DNA of 64,000 bases from Nitrosopumilus piranensis. GTDB lineage: Archaea; Thermoproteota; Nitrososphaeria; Nitrososphaerales; Nitrosopumilaceae. Below the pieces are notes generated by a model. That model was not told the DNA's origin. It did not search any database and worked only from the letters and a program-made list of their open reading frames with translations. Positions 36,515 through 45,652 of the stretch are shown in pieces (within the stretch, counting starts at the first letter, position 1; every line of letters starts with the position of its first letter). The stretch spans positions 1 through 64,000 of the forward strand of contig NZ_CP010868.1 in NCBI RefSeq assembly GCF_000875775.1, read 5' to 3'. A program made the position numbers and the translations under genes.

Positions 36515-37873
36515 ATGGATAGTCCCATTCAAATAGAATATAAATTAAGAGACAAAGACACTTTATATTTTCTCCACATACCAAAGACTGCAGGGGGGAC
36601 ATTAATTTCATATCTTGATGAAAATTTTGATCTTGATCAAATATGTCGCAAACATTATTGGAGTGAGTGGTTTGATGATATTCCAAGAGATTTTTCTAGA
36701 TATAGGTTATACAGAGGAGAATTAGGTGTAAGTCTCAACAAATTTCTAAATAAAAAACCAATGTATTTAACAGTATTAAGAGATCCATTAAAACGCACAA
36801 TATCTCATTTTGAAACACTCAGAAGAGTACTAGGTCCTGCAGTTATAGATTTTTTTTCAAAATCAAACGAAATATCAGATTTTATCACAGATCCACATTA
36901 TGGTTTGATGCTAAAAAATGTACAAACACGCTATCTTAGTTTAGAGTTAGATGTTCCAAAAATTTTGGAATCAATAGAATATAGATCAAAAGATTTTTTG
37001 ATAGAATCTATATCAGAATTTTTATCACCAAATTTATCTGATAGTGAATTAATTCAAATTGCGAAAAAAAATCTAGCATCAAGTGCATTTGTAGGAATTG
37101 TTGAAAAATTTGAAGAATCATTATTTTTGTTATATTATACTTTTGGTTGGAAACCAAAAAAGACAAATTTACAAAAAAACAAATCAAATACTCCGATAAA
37201 CCAAAAAGAAATATCAGAAAAAACAATATCAAAAATATTAGATTTTAATAAATTAGATAAGGAATTATATGAGTATGGAAAAAATATTTTTGAAAAACGT
37301 TATTCATTAATGGTAAATACATTAAAAGAAAAATATTATGAATCAAAATTTAACAATATTTCATTTAATGAAATGATGTACGAATTATTAGAGAAAAATT
37401 ACGAAGAAAGGACTTATAGAGATACAAATAATACAAATCAAATAGAACTTTATTTTCATAAAAAACTAGTAGGCACTGGGTGGCATTCTAGGGAAAATCA
37501 CAATGATACTGGAAAAATTTTTAGATGGACAGGACCAGAAAAAATATCTACAATAGATTTACCACTTTCTAGAGAAAATGATTTGATAATTGAATTTCGT
37601 GTTTTAATGTCCATAACTCCAGAAATATTAAAAAATTTGAAAGTCAAAATTAATAATTATGAAATTAATCTTAAGATTTTATTTAATAATCAAGGAATCA
37701 CAACATTTCAAGGAATAATCTCAAAACATATTTTGCAAAATGGAAAAAATTTTTCTGTTTTGTCATTTCATGTTCCAAAAACTCTTAGTCCGCATGACAT
37801 TAACAAAAATTTAGCAGATAAAAGAAAAATTGGGATGGCAATAGATTATATTAAAATTAAATCAATTGTTTAA
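36515..37873 (+). CDS. Sulfotransferase with C-terminal jelly-roll-like domain
   Basis: The N-terminal half (residues about 10-270) is a PAPS-dependent sulfotransferase of the heparan sulfate 2-O type, with FLHIPKTAGGT as the 5'-phosphosulfate loop and VLRDPLKRTISHF as the 3'-phosphate site. The last 130 or so residues are beta-rich and end in FHVPKTLSPHDINKN...KIGMAIDYIKI, a tail pattern found on many glycan-cluster enzymes. It probably sulfates a sugar in the surface glycan. Such acidic substitution would fit a marine cell wall. Confidence 0.85.
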   Translation: MDSPIQIEYKLRDKDTLYFLHIPKTAGGTLISYLDENFDLDQICRKHYWSEWFDDIPRDFSRYRLYRGELGVSLNKFLNKKPMYLTVLRDPLKRTISHFETLRRVLGPAVIDFFSKSNEISDFITDPHYGLMLKNVQTRYLSLELDVPKILESIEYRSKDFLIESISEFLSPNLSDSELIQIAKKNLASSAFVGIVEKFEESLFLLYYTFGWKPKKTNLQKNKSNTPINQKEISEKTISKILDFNKLDKELYEYGKNIFEKRYSLMVNTLKEKYYESKFNNISFNEMMYELLEKNYEERTYRDTNNTNQIELYFHKKLVGTGWHSRENHNDTGKIFRWTGPEKISTIDLPLSRENDLIIEFRVLMSITPEILKNLKVKINNYEINLKILFNNQGITTFQGIISKHILQNGKNFSVLSFHVPKTLSPHDINKNLADKRKIGMAIDYIKIKSIV

Positions 37874-37885
37874 AAAAAATAGAAA

Positions 37886-38698
37886 TTAAAAATTAATATA
37901 ATTTTTTGAAAGTTTTGTTACTAGTGGTTTTAATTTAAAAATTAGTAAAGTTGGAAAAATGAAATATGTTCCAATGTTGATCAAAATTACAATAATTCCA
38001 TATATCATAACTTCTTCATTAGAATTTGCAAACGACATTACATGCAAACTAGATATCATTGGAGCAATACCAATCTTTATCATTTCTTTGAAAATTGGAT
38101 TTTCTCTTTGATAGTCTGCCACAGAAGGTGAAAAAGAGTAGTAAAATTTATTGAATTTTTCAATAAAAAATGCACCAGATTCAGTGTTCATTATTTTGTT
38201 ATCTCTAATTTCTCTTAGAAATTGGATTTGTGGAGCCATTTCAGTATCATATGTGGCACTTGCGATAAGACAACCTCCACCCTCAGAATTAGTATTTGTA
38301 GAATTTTGTTTTATTGTTGGTTCCAAATCTAATTTGATTGAAGTAATAGGAAGTGTGATAGGACCATCTTTGGTTAATACAGTACCAAGAATGTCATAAA
38401 TTCCTGAACCATCTGGAGAAAACCTACCATGAGTATAGTTTGCATAAAATAATAATTCAAAGTGGCCATCTGGATGAACTTCTACCATTCTACTTAAACT
38501 AGAGTATCCAGAAGGAGAGAATATTTCGACAGCTATTTTATTTTCATATAATTTTTCATTTACTTGTCCTTTGATTTGAATTAGATCAGTCATTTTAAAA
38601 CTATGAGAATCACTGTTATCGATTATTGAGATGGAGTATGCATTTGTAATAAATATTGAAAAACTAAGTAAGAAAAATATCAAAAGAAATAATTTCAT
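37886..38698 (-). CDS. Secreted protein with CFI-box-like domain and C-terminal membrane helix
   Basis: Residues 1-23 are a signal peptide, a beta-rich domain follows (about 25-130), and then GGCLIASATYDTEMAPQIQFL with the downstream REIRDNKIM and FNKFYYSFSPSVADY. This is the CFI-box-CTERM domain often seen at the C-termini of surface proteins in thaumarchaea. A membrane helix near residues 235-258 ends it. The domain's job is not firmly known; cell-surface anchoring is likely. It is oriented against its neighbours. Confidence 0.85.
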   Translation of the reverse strand: MKLFLLIFFLLSFSIFITNAYSISIIDNSDSHSFKMTDLIQIKGQVNEKLYENKIAVEIFSPSGYSSLSRMVEVHPDGHFELLFYANYTHGRFSPDGSGIYDILGTVLTKDGPITLPITSIKLDLEPTIKQNSTNTNSEGGGCLIASATYDTEMAPQIQFLREIRDNKIMNTESGAFFIEKFNKFYYSFSPSVADYQRENPIFKEMIKIGIAPMISSLHVMSFANSNEEVMIYGIIVILINIGTYFIFPTLLIFKLKPLVTKLSKNYINF

Positions 38699-38773
38699 TT
38701 ATTCATTGTAATTAGAGTAATAATTAATTCTATTGATAGTCAGAAATAATAATGTAAAAAAAATAATGATTTT

Positions 38774-39409
38774 ATGAAATTTTCATTAATAAAAACGCTA
38801 TTTCAAAACAGGAAAAAATCATTATTTAGAAATGAAGGGAGTTTTAATTTAATCAAATATTTTGTAAAATTAAAACTAGGAGAAATTTCAGGAGATATAT
38901 ATAAATTTGAAAACAAAGAGAAAATTGATTTTGATGAAAGTTTATGTGAAGCTACAAATCAATGGCTTGATAAATCAATCAAAAATATGTTAATGAAAAT
39001 AAATCTGAATAATACTATTATTTTTGATGAAGAAAAAGGATATGAAAATGTAGGGACTGGTTTTATTTTTGTACCATTTCTATTTAATAAAGTCATAGCA
39101 TTCACTCAAAAAGAAGCATATGTATATTTCAAAATAGATGAAAAAAAATCATATACACTAAAAATTAATTGTATATCTATTCCAAAAACTAAAGTTTGTG
39201 TCAAAATAAACAACATAGTAATTGATGCATTTAACATTAATTCATTATCAGTTTTAGAAAAAAATGTCAAAATTAAATCAGACTTGGTAGAAGATAAAAT
39301 TTTAAAAATTGCCATCATAGTTGAAAAATGTTGGTCTCCAAATTATATTTTTGAAGAAATACCAAATTATCCTTTAGGAATAGGTATTGAAAAAATAGAA
39401 ATTTCATAG
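38774..39409 (+). CDS. Unknown protein with jelly-roll-like tail, 211 aa
   Basis: The first 60 residues are charged and AT-biased with no known motif. The rest is beta-rich and ends WSPNYIFEEIPNYPLGIGIEKIEI, the same kind of tail as the sulfotransferase at 36515. Without a catalytic domain, it may be a stand-alone sugar-binding subunit or a remnant of a larger enzyme. It converges on the next glycosyltransferase with 6 bases of overlap. Confidence 0.6.
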   Translation: MKFSLIKTLFQNRKKSLFRNEGSFNLIKYFVKLKLGEISGDIYKFENKEKIDFDESLCEATNQWLDKSIKNMLMKINLNNTIIFDEEKGYENVGTGFIFVPFLFNKVIAFTQKEAYVYFKIDEKKSYTLKINCISIPKTKVCVKINNIVIDAFNINSLSVLEKNVKIKSDLVEDKILKIAIIVEKCWSPNYIFEEIPNYPLGIGIEKIEIS

Positions 39410-40591
39410 TTTAGAAATTTCAGTACAAATATTTTCAAAAATCTTTACGTTTTTTTCAAGATCATATTTTGATAATAATTTTTTAAAGCCATGTTCACCA
39501 AATTCATCTCTAAGATTTTTATGGAAAAGTTTTTTGAGTGCTTGACTAAGTTTTATTGGTTCATTAAATGGAACCAAAATACCATTTTTTCCATCATCTA
39601 TTACTTCTTTAACTGCATCAATTTCACAACCAATAACGGGTTTATGAAATAACCATGCTTCAAGATAAACGATTCCAAAAGACTCAGATTTTGAAGGCAT
39701 TACAAAAATATCACAAGAATGGAAATAAGACCATTTTTCATTTTCAGAGACTTTATCAATATTAAAAATGTGTTTTTTAACTTTTGAATTCAATTTAGAA
39801 TAATATTGTTCAAATACAGTTGTAGAAGGCCCTACAAATGTGAAATAGATGTTATGATTTTCAGAAATCAAAATTTTTGCAGATTCAATTAGATCAATTA
39901 CGCCTTTTTCTGTAGATTTTCTACCTACAAAAAGAACTAAAATAGAATCGGAGTCCAAGTTTAATTTCTTTCTGACATTAAAAAGATCAGATTTGTTTAT
40001 GGAAGTAATTATCCCAGGTGGATTAACAAATACTTTTTCATCATCAACATATTTTTTTATCATAGATTTTTCTCGTTTAGTATTTACAACAATAGCATCA
40101 GACTGAGATAAAAGAGACAATTTTGTAGCATTAAGATAAAGAAAAGGAAATTGTAGATGAAGATGTGGAATTAATATGAATGGGATATTATTTATTTTAG
40201 AATAAAATACAGATGGGATTAAATGATCATATGGAAAAGAAGTTCCAATAATTAGGTCATATTTTTTTTGTGGGTGATTAAGAAATTTCCAAAGATCTAT
40301 AGAAAATGGCCCAGGTTGAGAAATAGGAAAATGTTGTGAAAAATAATTTTCAGGAATTTTATCAGGAGTTGTAATAGAAAATCTTTGTACAGAATAAGGT
40401 TTTGATGGTAAAGATACATTTTGTTTCTTAGAATCATTCCAAAAGGCATCAAGTTCTATAGCATCAGTTGTTACAACATCAACCTCATGTTTTTGAGATA
40501 AATAATCAACATATTTTTCTGCCAATTGTTCAGAACCACCTAATGCAGGGGAAAATCTTTGAACTAAAAACAAAATTTTTAGATTAGACAT
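39404..40591 (-). CDS. Family 4 (GT-B) glycosyltransferase
   Basis: The N-terminal VQRFSPALGGSEQLAEKY is the classical acceptor-side motif of GT4 enzymes. LFVGRKSTEKG and the retaining-enzyme donor motif PSKSESFGIVYLEAW (EX7E), followed by IGCEIDAVKEVI, define the C-terminal half. The 395 residues are full length. It probably adds a hexose or deoxyhexose in glycan assembly. The TylF-like methyltransferase lies 16 bases upstream in the same direction. Confidence 0.9.
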   Translation of the reverse strand: MSNLKILFLVQRFSPALGGSEQLAEKYVDYLSQKHEVDVVTTDAIELDAFWNDSKKQNVSLPSKPYSVQRFSITTPDKIPENYFSQHFPISQPGPFSIDLWKFLNHPQKKYDLIIGTSFPYDHLIPSVFYSKINNIPFILIPHLHLQFPFLYLNATKLSLLSQSDAIVVNTKREKSMIKKYVDDEKVFVNPPGIITSINKSDLFNVRKKLNLDSDSILVLFVGRKSTEKGVIDLIESAKILISENHNIYFTFVGPSTTVFEQYYSKLNSKVKKHIFNIDKVSENEKWSYFHSCDIFVMPSKSESFGIVYLEAWLFHKPVIGCEIDAVKEVIDDGKNGILVPFNEPIKLSQALKKLFHKNLRDEFGEHGFKKLLSKYDLEKNVKIFENICTEISKL

Positions 40592-40607
40592 GTATAATTT
40601 TTGAGAA

Positions 40608-41432
40608 TTAATTATAATAAATTGCCTGTGCCGTAGGCAGTTTCATTAAAATTCCAGGTTTATCAGAAAAAAATTCGTCAATGGCTTTTTTTGTATCATA
40701 ATAAGGGGCCCAACCATAGTCATCAAATAGAATAACTCCACCAGGAGCAAGTTTTGGTAAAAAGAATTCTAGAGAATCAATAGTAGGTGCTGTTGCGTTT
40801 AGATCAATGTGTAGGTATCTAATGGAATCAGGGGAATCAGGGTGGGAATTGAATGTGGATGGAATGTATCCTTTGTGAAAAACTATTTGTTTCTTGAATT
40901 CAGATAGATTATTTTTTGTTCGCTCAAAATCTAATTCAGCATATTTACCTTCAGAATCTAATTCCGATTCAAGCAAACGATCTTTTTTCATAGCAGCCCA
41001 TGCATCGTATAAATGCATAGAAAAGTCACTAGTTCTTAATGGATAGTTTGCAATTTCACGCATAGTAAAAAAAGAAGTAATACCATCACCAACACCACAT
41101 TCTACAAAATTATATTCGTTAGATTTTGCAAACTTCAAAGCATGTAAAGTTGCAGTTCTTACAATCCAATGCCTCCATCTTAATTCATCTAAAGTGTTTT
41201 CGTTCATTCTAAAAGATTTACTAAAATTAAAATTCTGAACATCTTCACATGTTTTGTTAAAAATTTTTCCAGAATATTCATCATTCCAAGGAAGTTCATG
41301 TTCTGTTTTCATTCCCCAACCAGTAAATTTTGCACCAATCAAATTCTTATGATAGTAATCAAATGCATACGGTTTAAGAAATGGTATTTTTTCGCTCAAA
41401 AAAGTAGCAAATTTAATGATTTTTTTATTCAA
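40608..41432 (-). CDS. TylF/macrocin-like sugar O-methyltransferase
   Basis: This class I SAM methyltransferase is related to TylF and the MTase_24 group that methylate sugar hydroxyls. The SAM-binding loop is FVECGVGDGITSFF; HLYDAWAAM follows, HIDLNATAPT carries the acidic metal ligands and LAPGGVILFDDYGW is the family hallmark. The start is a TTG at 41432; no ATG is suitably placed. The broken gene at 43250-43690 belongs to the same broad family. Confidence 0.85.
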   Translation of the reverse strand: MNKKIIKFATFLSEKIPFLKPYAFDYYHKNLIGAKFTGWGMKTEHELPWNDEYSGKIFNKTCEDVQNFNFSKSFRMNENTLDELRWRHWIVRTATLHALKFAKSNEYNFVECGVGDGITSFFTMREIANYPLRTSDFSMHLYDAWAAMKKDRLLESELDSEGKYAELDFERTKNNLSEFKKQIVFHKGYIPSTFNSHPDSPDSIRYLHIDLNATAPTIDSLEFFLPKLAPGGVILFDDYGWAPYYDTKKAIDEFFSDKPGILMKLPTAQAIYYN

Positions 41433-41494
41433 ATATTACAAATTTTTGTAAAAGACAGATTTATGTATTTATCTACTTGAAATGAATATAACAA

Positions 41495-43234
41495 ATGACA
41501 AAAACCAATATTCTCAATAAAAAAATGTTCATAATTGCAGAGATTGCAAATACACACGAAGGATCTATAAATAAATTACATGAAATAGTGAATAAAGCAA
41601 TCAAAACAAAAACAGATGCAATAAAATTCCAACTTTTTACAGCTAAAGAATTATTAGTAAAAAATCATTCAGAATACGAATCATTTAAAAAATTAGAATT
41701 CTCAAATTCTGAATGGTTAAAAGTTTTCAAAAAAATAAAAAAACATCATGTAAAAATTTGTGCAGATGTGTTTAGTAAAGAAAGAGCTGCATTTGCACAT
41801 AAAGCAGGAATAGATATTTTTAAAATTCATTCTTCAGATATGAATAATTATGAATTAATTGATTATATTGCAAGTACACAAAAACCAATTTTATTATCAT
41901 GTTCAGGATGCAAACTAAATGAGATAGATAACGCAATTAATCGAATTAAAATAAAAGGAAAATCACAAATTATTTTGATGCATGGATTTCAAGCCTTTCC
42001 AACAAAAATTAACAAAATTGAATTAAATAGAATCAAAAATTTCCAAAAAAGATACGATTTGCCAGTAGGATATATGGATCATATTGATGGAGGCTCAAAA
42101 TTAGCAAAAATTATTCCGTTGATTGCTATGGGGACAGGTGCGTTTGTTATTGAGAAACACATCACTAGAAACAGGTCATTAAAAGAAGATGATTATGAAT
42201 CCTCAATCAATCCAGATGAGTTTACTGAAATGGTAAAATTGTTACGTAAAACTGAGAAAATATTAGGAAATGATTCATTTGAACTAAGTCAGGAAGAGCA
42301 AGAATATAGAAAGAAGATGAAAAAGATTCCCGTTGCAAAAAGGACAATCAAAAAAGGACAAAAAATTAAGAAAAGAGACATCAATTTGTTGAGATATGAA
42401 AATTATGTAGAAGAACTAAACGTACTAGATATAATCGATAGTGTTGCAAAAAAAACAATTTTGAAAGATAATCCATTTAACATGAAAAATATAGAAAAAA
42501 AGAATAAAGTTGTAGCTGTACTCGCATGTAGAGTTGAATCAGCACGACTATTTGCAAAACCTATGCAATTTGTAGATAATAGAAGAATTTTAGATTCAAT
42601 GATTTCTCAATTGAAAAAATCAAAATCAATTGCTGAAATTATCTTAGCAATAAGTGAAAATCCAGGTAATGAGGTTTTTATTGATTATGCTAGAAAAAAT
42701 AAGCTCAAATTTGTCATAGGGGATGATACTGATGTTTTACAAAGAATGATAAAAGCAGGTGAGCATACGAATGCAGATATTATTTTTCGAGTAACAACTG
42801 AAGATCCGTTTGTCTATTGGGAAATAATTGATTTAGTAATAAGTGATCATTTAAAGAAAAATGCAGATTTCACATATACTGTAGATTTACCAAATGGAAT
42901 AGGTTTTGAATTAATAAATCTCGAATCTTTGAAATTTTCACATAAAAATGGAAATAAGAGGACCAGGAGTGAATTAGTTACAGAGTATATTTTCCAAAAT
43001 AAATCTCAATTTAAAATTAATAAATATAATGTAAAAAAACAATTAAGAAGACCTGATATTCGACTAACAGTAGATTTTCCTGAAGATTTGATACTAGTTA
43101 GAGAAATTATGTCAAAATTAAAAAATAAAAAAATTCCAAGATTTCAAGAAATTTTAGAGACATTAAATAAAAATCCTGAATTATTAGAGATTAACGATAA
43201 ACATAATGAAGAAGCTTATAGAAATTGGTTGTAA
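41495..43234 (+). CDS. NeuB-type nonulosonate synthase fused to SpsF-like cytidylyltransferase
   Basis: Residues about 8-265 are a NeuB/SpsE-type synthase barrel (IIAEIANTHEGS, IKFQLFTAKELL, MDHIDGG, EKHITRNRS), which joins phosphoenolpyruvate to an amino sugar. Residues about 280-335 look like an SAF (antifreeze-like) domain (VAKRTIKKGQKIKKRDI). Residues about 340-579 are an SpsF/KdsB-like cytidylyltransferase (VAVLACRVESARLFAKPM, RVTTEDPFV). One protein thus could make and activate a sialic-acid-like sugar. The synthase lacks part of the classical arginine and tyrosine set that I can place with confidence, so the exact substrate is open. Confidence 0.87.
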   Translation: MTKTNILNKKMFIIAEIANTHEGSINKLHEIVNKAIKTKTDAIKFQLFTAKELLVKNHSEYESFKKLEFSNSEWLKVFKKIKKHHVKICADVFSKERAAFAHKAGIDIFKIHSSDMNNYELIDYIASTQKPILLSCSGCKLNEIDNAINRIKIKGKSQIILMHGFQAFPTKINKIELNRIKNFQKRYDLPVGYMDHIDGGSKLAKIIPLIAMGTGAFVIEKHITRNRSLKEDDYESSINPDEFTEMVKLLRKTEKILGNDSFELSQEEQEYRKKMKKIPVAKRTIKKGQKIKKRDINLLRYENYVEELNVLDIIDSVAKKTILKDNPFNMKNIEKKNKVVAVLACRVESARLFAKPMQFVDNRRILDSMISQLKKSKSIAEIILAISENPGNEVFIDYARKNKLKFVIGDDTDVLQRMIKAGEHTNADIIFRVTTEDPFVYWEIIDLVISDHLKKNADFTYTVDLPNGIGFELINLESLKFSHKNGNKRTRSELVTEYIFQNKSQFKINKYNVKKQLRRPDIRLTVDFPEDLILVREIMSKLKNKKIPRFQEILETLNKNPELLEINDKHNEEAYRNWL

Positions 43235-43249
43235 AAACCGTTTTAAAAA

Positions 43250-43690
43250 AATTGAATTTTAATCCAAAATCTAGAAGTCTTGAATGTATTATTAGAAGAA
43301 TATTTGGAGATAAAACTAGTAAAATTCTCGGAGGATTAAGAGAAAATACAATTAAAGGATGTTTTACAATATTTTAGCATTTCAGGAAACAAGATGAAAA
43401 ATAGATGATCTCCTTTTGGAAATTATTATGAATTTGGTATAGGTAAAGGAATTACTTTGTATAGATATTTGAGAGCATTAGATTCTTTCGTTAAAAGAAA
43501 AAAATTGATTCATCAAAATTTAATATATATGGATTTGATACATTTGAAGGTCTTCTTCATAGCAAAAATAAAGTGGATGTAAATATAGCTTGGAAAAAAG
43601 GTGATTTTGCTGCAGACATGATTAAGAGGAAAAACATTTGTGTATTCTAAAAAAGAATTTGAGTACATATGAAATAGTTCAAAATTATTT
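43250..43690 (+). pseudogene. Broken TylF-like methyltransferase gene
   Basis: This 450-base gap between genes holds coding-like pieces in changing frames. First comes KKLNFNPKSRSLECIIRRIF (about 43251-43310) running into a stop near 43378. Next is FGNYYEFGIGKGITLYRYL (43415-43471), a SAM-binding loop of the TylF/MTase_24 family, preceded by an in-frame TGA at 43406. Then IYGFDTFEGL and AWKKGDFAADM follow (about 43526-43622) in another frame, and KKNLSTYEIVQNYF in a third. The order matches an intact family member, so at least two frameshifts and a stop have destroyed it. The last bases overlap the end of the next gene. Confidence 0.75.
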
Positions 43691-44998
43691 TTTATTTTTA
43701 GTTGGAGGAATTTTCATTGTCCATATAGTTTTTGGTAAAGAGCCTTCTAGATGTGAAGAATAATCTTCGTTAGAAATTTTTTCTGAAATAAATTTACATA
43801 CAGATTCTAAATTGCTTAATGTAAAATCAATATCATCCATTGTATGTGAAAATGAATGAAATACAACACCAGGAGACATAAAAATTCCACGTTTCACCAT
43901 TTCTTGTAAAAACAATCCTTTCAACGAGTCAGAAGGTTGATTTTTTGTATCATAACATTCCAATTTCATCCTAATGGGATATCCAATCATTTTTGCGTTC
44001 AAATTATAGGAATCTGTTATTTTATTCCAACCTTCAAATAACTTAATTCCATTTTCCCAACATTTTGAAATCGTGTTTTTTTCTTTCATTTCAGTAATAA
44101 CAGCTTTTGTTCCGGCTAATGAAAGAGTTTCACTGTTATTTGTTGATGAAACCCATAATTCATCAAATGCTTTCATAAATTCAGCAGGTCCAGTAATTGC
44201 ACTAATTGGCAATCCATTACCCATTCCTTTTCCAAAACAAACCATATCACCCTTAATGTTGAAATATTTTTGTCCTCCTTGAAGTGAAAATCTAAAACCA
44301 GTTACAATTTCATCTAAAATTAGTAATGAGTTATTTGAATCAGCTATCTTTCTAACATTAATTAAAAAATCATTAGAAGGTTTTTGATACACAGTGGGTT
44401 CAAGTACAATGGCAGCAATTTCTTCAGGATTATCCTCAAAAATTTGTTCTAAACCGGAAATATCATTATATTCAAAAATTTTAATTAGATCTCGATTAAA
44501 AAAAGGTACACCTCCATCACGACTTACCATTGCAGCTTGCCAATCATGCCACACACCACCACTGCCACAATAAGCAATTTTATCACGTTTTGTAATATGT
44601 CGTGCAGCTCTAACAGCCCCAGTTACAGCATTAGAACCAGATTTCTCAAACTTTACTAATTCAGCATGAGGTATAGTTTGTAGCATTAATTCTGAAGTTT
44701 CAACTTCCAAAGGATGAGGCAATGAGAATAAAATTCCACTTTTTAATTGGTCAATAATTGCATCATTAACAGGTTTGTAGTTATATCCAAGGGTAATAGG
44801 ACCAATTCCACACAAATAATCAAGAAAATCATTACCATCAACATCAATAAAATGAGAACCGTTTGCCGATTGCACATATACAGGATAAACTCCCTCAATA
44901 AATGCAGGTGCAGCTCTACTGAAAGTACCAGTTAAATGAGGAATTGCTTTTTTTGCACGTTCTTTAAGTTGGTTAGATTTTGTAAGATCATGAGCCAT
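43685..44998 (-). CDS. Class III aminotransferase, HemL-like (glutamate-1-semialdehyde aminomutase family)
   Basis: This 437-residue PLP enzyme has SGSNAVTGAVRAARH for phosphate binding, LLILDEIVTGFRF with the pyridine-nitrogen Asp, and CFGKGMGNGLPISAITG with the PLP lysine. Sequence is like HemL, but the position inside a nonulosonate block suggests it aminates a keto-sugar rather than making tetrapyrroles. A true hemL would normally sit with other heme genes. The ATG at 44998 is clear. Confidence 0.87.
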   Translation of the reverse strand: MAHDLTKSNQLKERAKKAIPHLTGTFSRAAPAFIEGVYPVYVQSANGSHFIDVDGNDFLDYLCGIGPITLGYNYKPVNDAIIDQLKSGILFSLPHPLEVETSELMLQTIPHAELVKFEKSGSNAVTGAVRAARHITKRDKIAYCGSGGVWHDWQAAMVSRDGGVPFFNRDLIKIFEYNDISGLEQIFEDNPEEIAAIVLEPTVYQKPSNDFLINVRKIADSNNSLLILDEIVTGFRFSLQGGQKYFNIKGDMVCFGKGMGNGLPISAITGPAEFMKAFDELWVSSTNNSETLSLAGTKAVITEMKEKNTISKCWENGIKLFEGWNKITDSYNLNAKMIGYPIRMKLECYDTKNQPSDSLKGLFLQEMVKRGIFMSPGVVFHSFSHTMDDIDFTLSNLESVCKFISEKISNEDYSSHLEGSLPKTIWTMKIPPTKNKK

Positions 44999-45070
44999 GA
45001 AAGACTTTTTTACATATACTAATTAACGGTTTTCATAAACTTAATACAATAAAATTTTTAGGTATAGATA

Positions 45071-45601
45071 ATGATTGATAAGAATATTGAAATAAAAACG
45101 GAAAGATTAATCTTAAGAGAATTAAAAGAGAAAGACATTACTGAAAAATATATTAATGCATTAAATGATGAGGAGGTAATTAGATTTATTGAAGCACGTT
45201 ATAAAAAATGGGATTTTGAATCAATAAAAAAATATGTAATGAAATCTATAACAGACGAATATTCTATACTTGTAGGAATTTTCTTTCAAAACAACCACAT
45301 AGGGAACATCCATTTAATTAATTTCAATGCAATACACAAACGATGTGATTTAGGAATAATAATTTTTGATAAAAATTTTTGGAAAAAAGGTATCGCATAC
45401 GAAGCACTTTCTTCTATAACAAATCATTACATTGAATCAAATATTCTTCATAAAATATGTGCAGATTATAATGAATTGAATGTCAATTCAGAGAAGCTTT
45501 TTGCTAAATGTGGATATAAAAAAGAAGGTAAATTTGTAGAACATATATTATTTGAAGGGAAATTTGTAGATTCTATCAGAGTATCGAAAATTAAAGAATA
45601 A
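45071..45601 (+). CDS. GNAT-family N-acetyltransferase (RimJ/PseH-like)
   Basis: The 176-residue acetyl-CoA-dependent transferase has LILRELKEKDI at the front, the acetyl-CoA-binding strand and loop region LGIIIFDKNFWKKGIAYEAL, and a C-terminal NSEKLFAKCGYKKEGKF typical of RimJ/RimL-like enzymes. In this setting it probably acetylates an amino group of the nonulosonate precursor made with the neighbouring aminotransferase. The Gly-rich pyrophosphate loop is partly replaced (FWKKGIA), as in several sugar acetyltransferases. Confidence 0.85.
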   Translation: MIDKNIEIKTERLILRELKEKDITEKYINALNDEEVIRFIEARYKKWDFESIKKYVMKSITDEYSILVGIFFQNNHIGNIHLINFNAIHKRCDLGIIIFDKNFWKKGIAYEALSSITNHYIESNILHKICADYNELNVNSEKLFAKCGYKKEGKFVEHILFEGKFVDSIRVSKIKE

Positions 45602-45652
45602 ACAAAATATACGCCTAAAAACACCTTTAAAGGAAAATTTAGAATAAAAATT

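Noticed and set aside
36309-36686. Minus-strand open frame of 125 codons across 36309-36686
   Set aside because: It lies across the ends of two well-supported plus-strand genes and has no recognisable motif.
43685-44998. True hemL (tetrapyrrole synthesis)
   Set aside because: The sequence is HemL-like, but no other heme gene is near and both sides belong to the nonulosonate block, so a sugar aminotransferase is preferred; not excluded.
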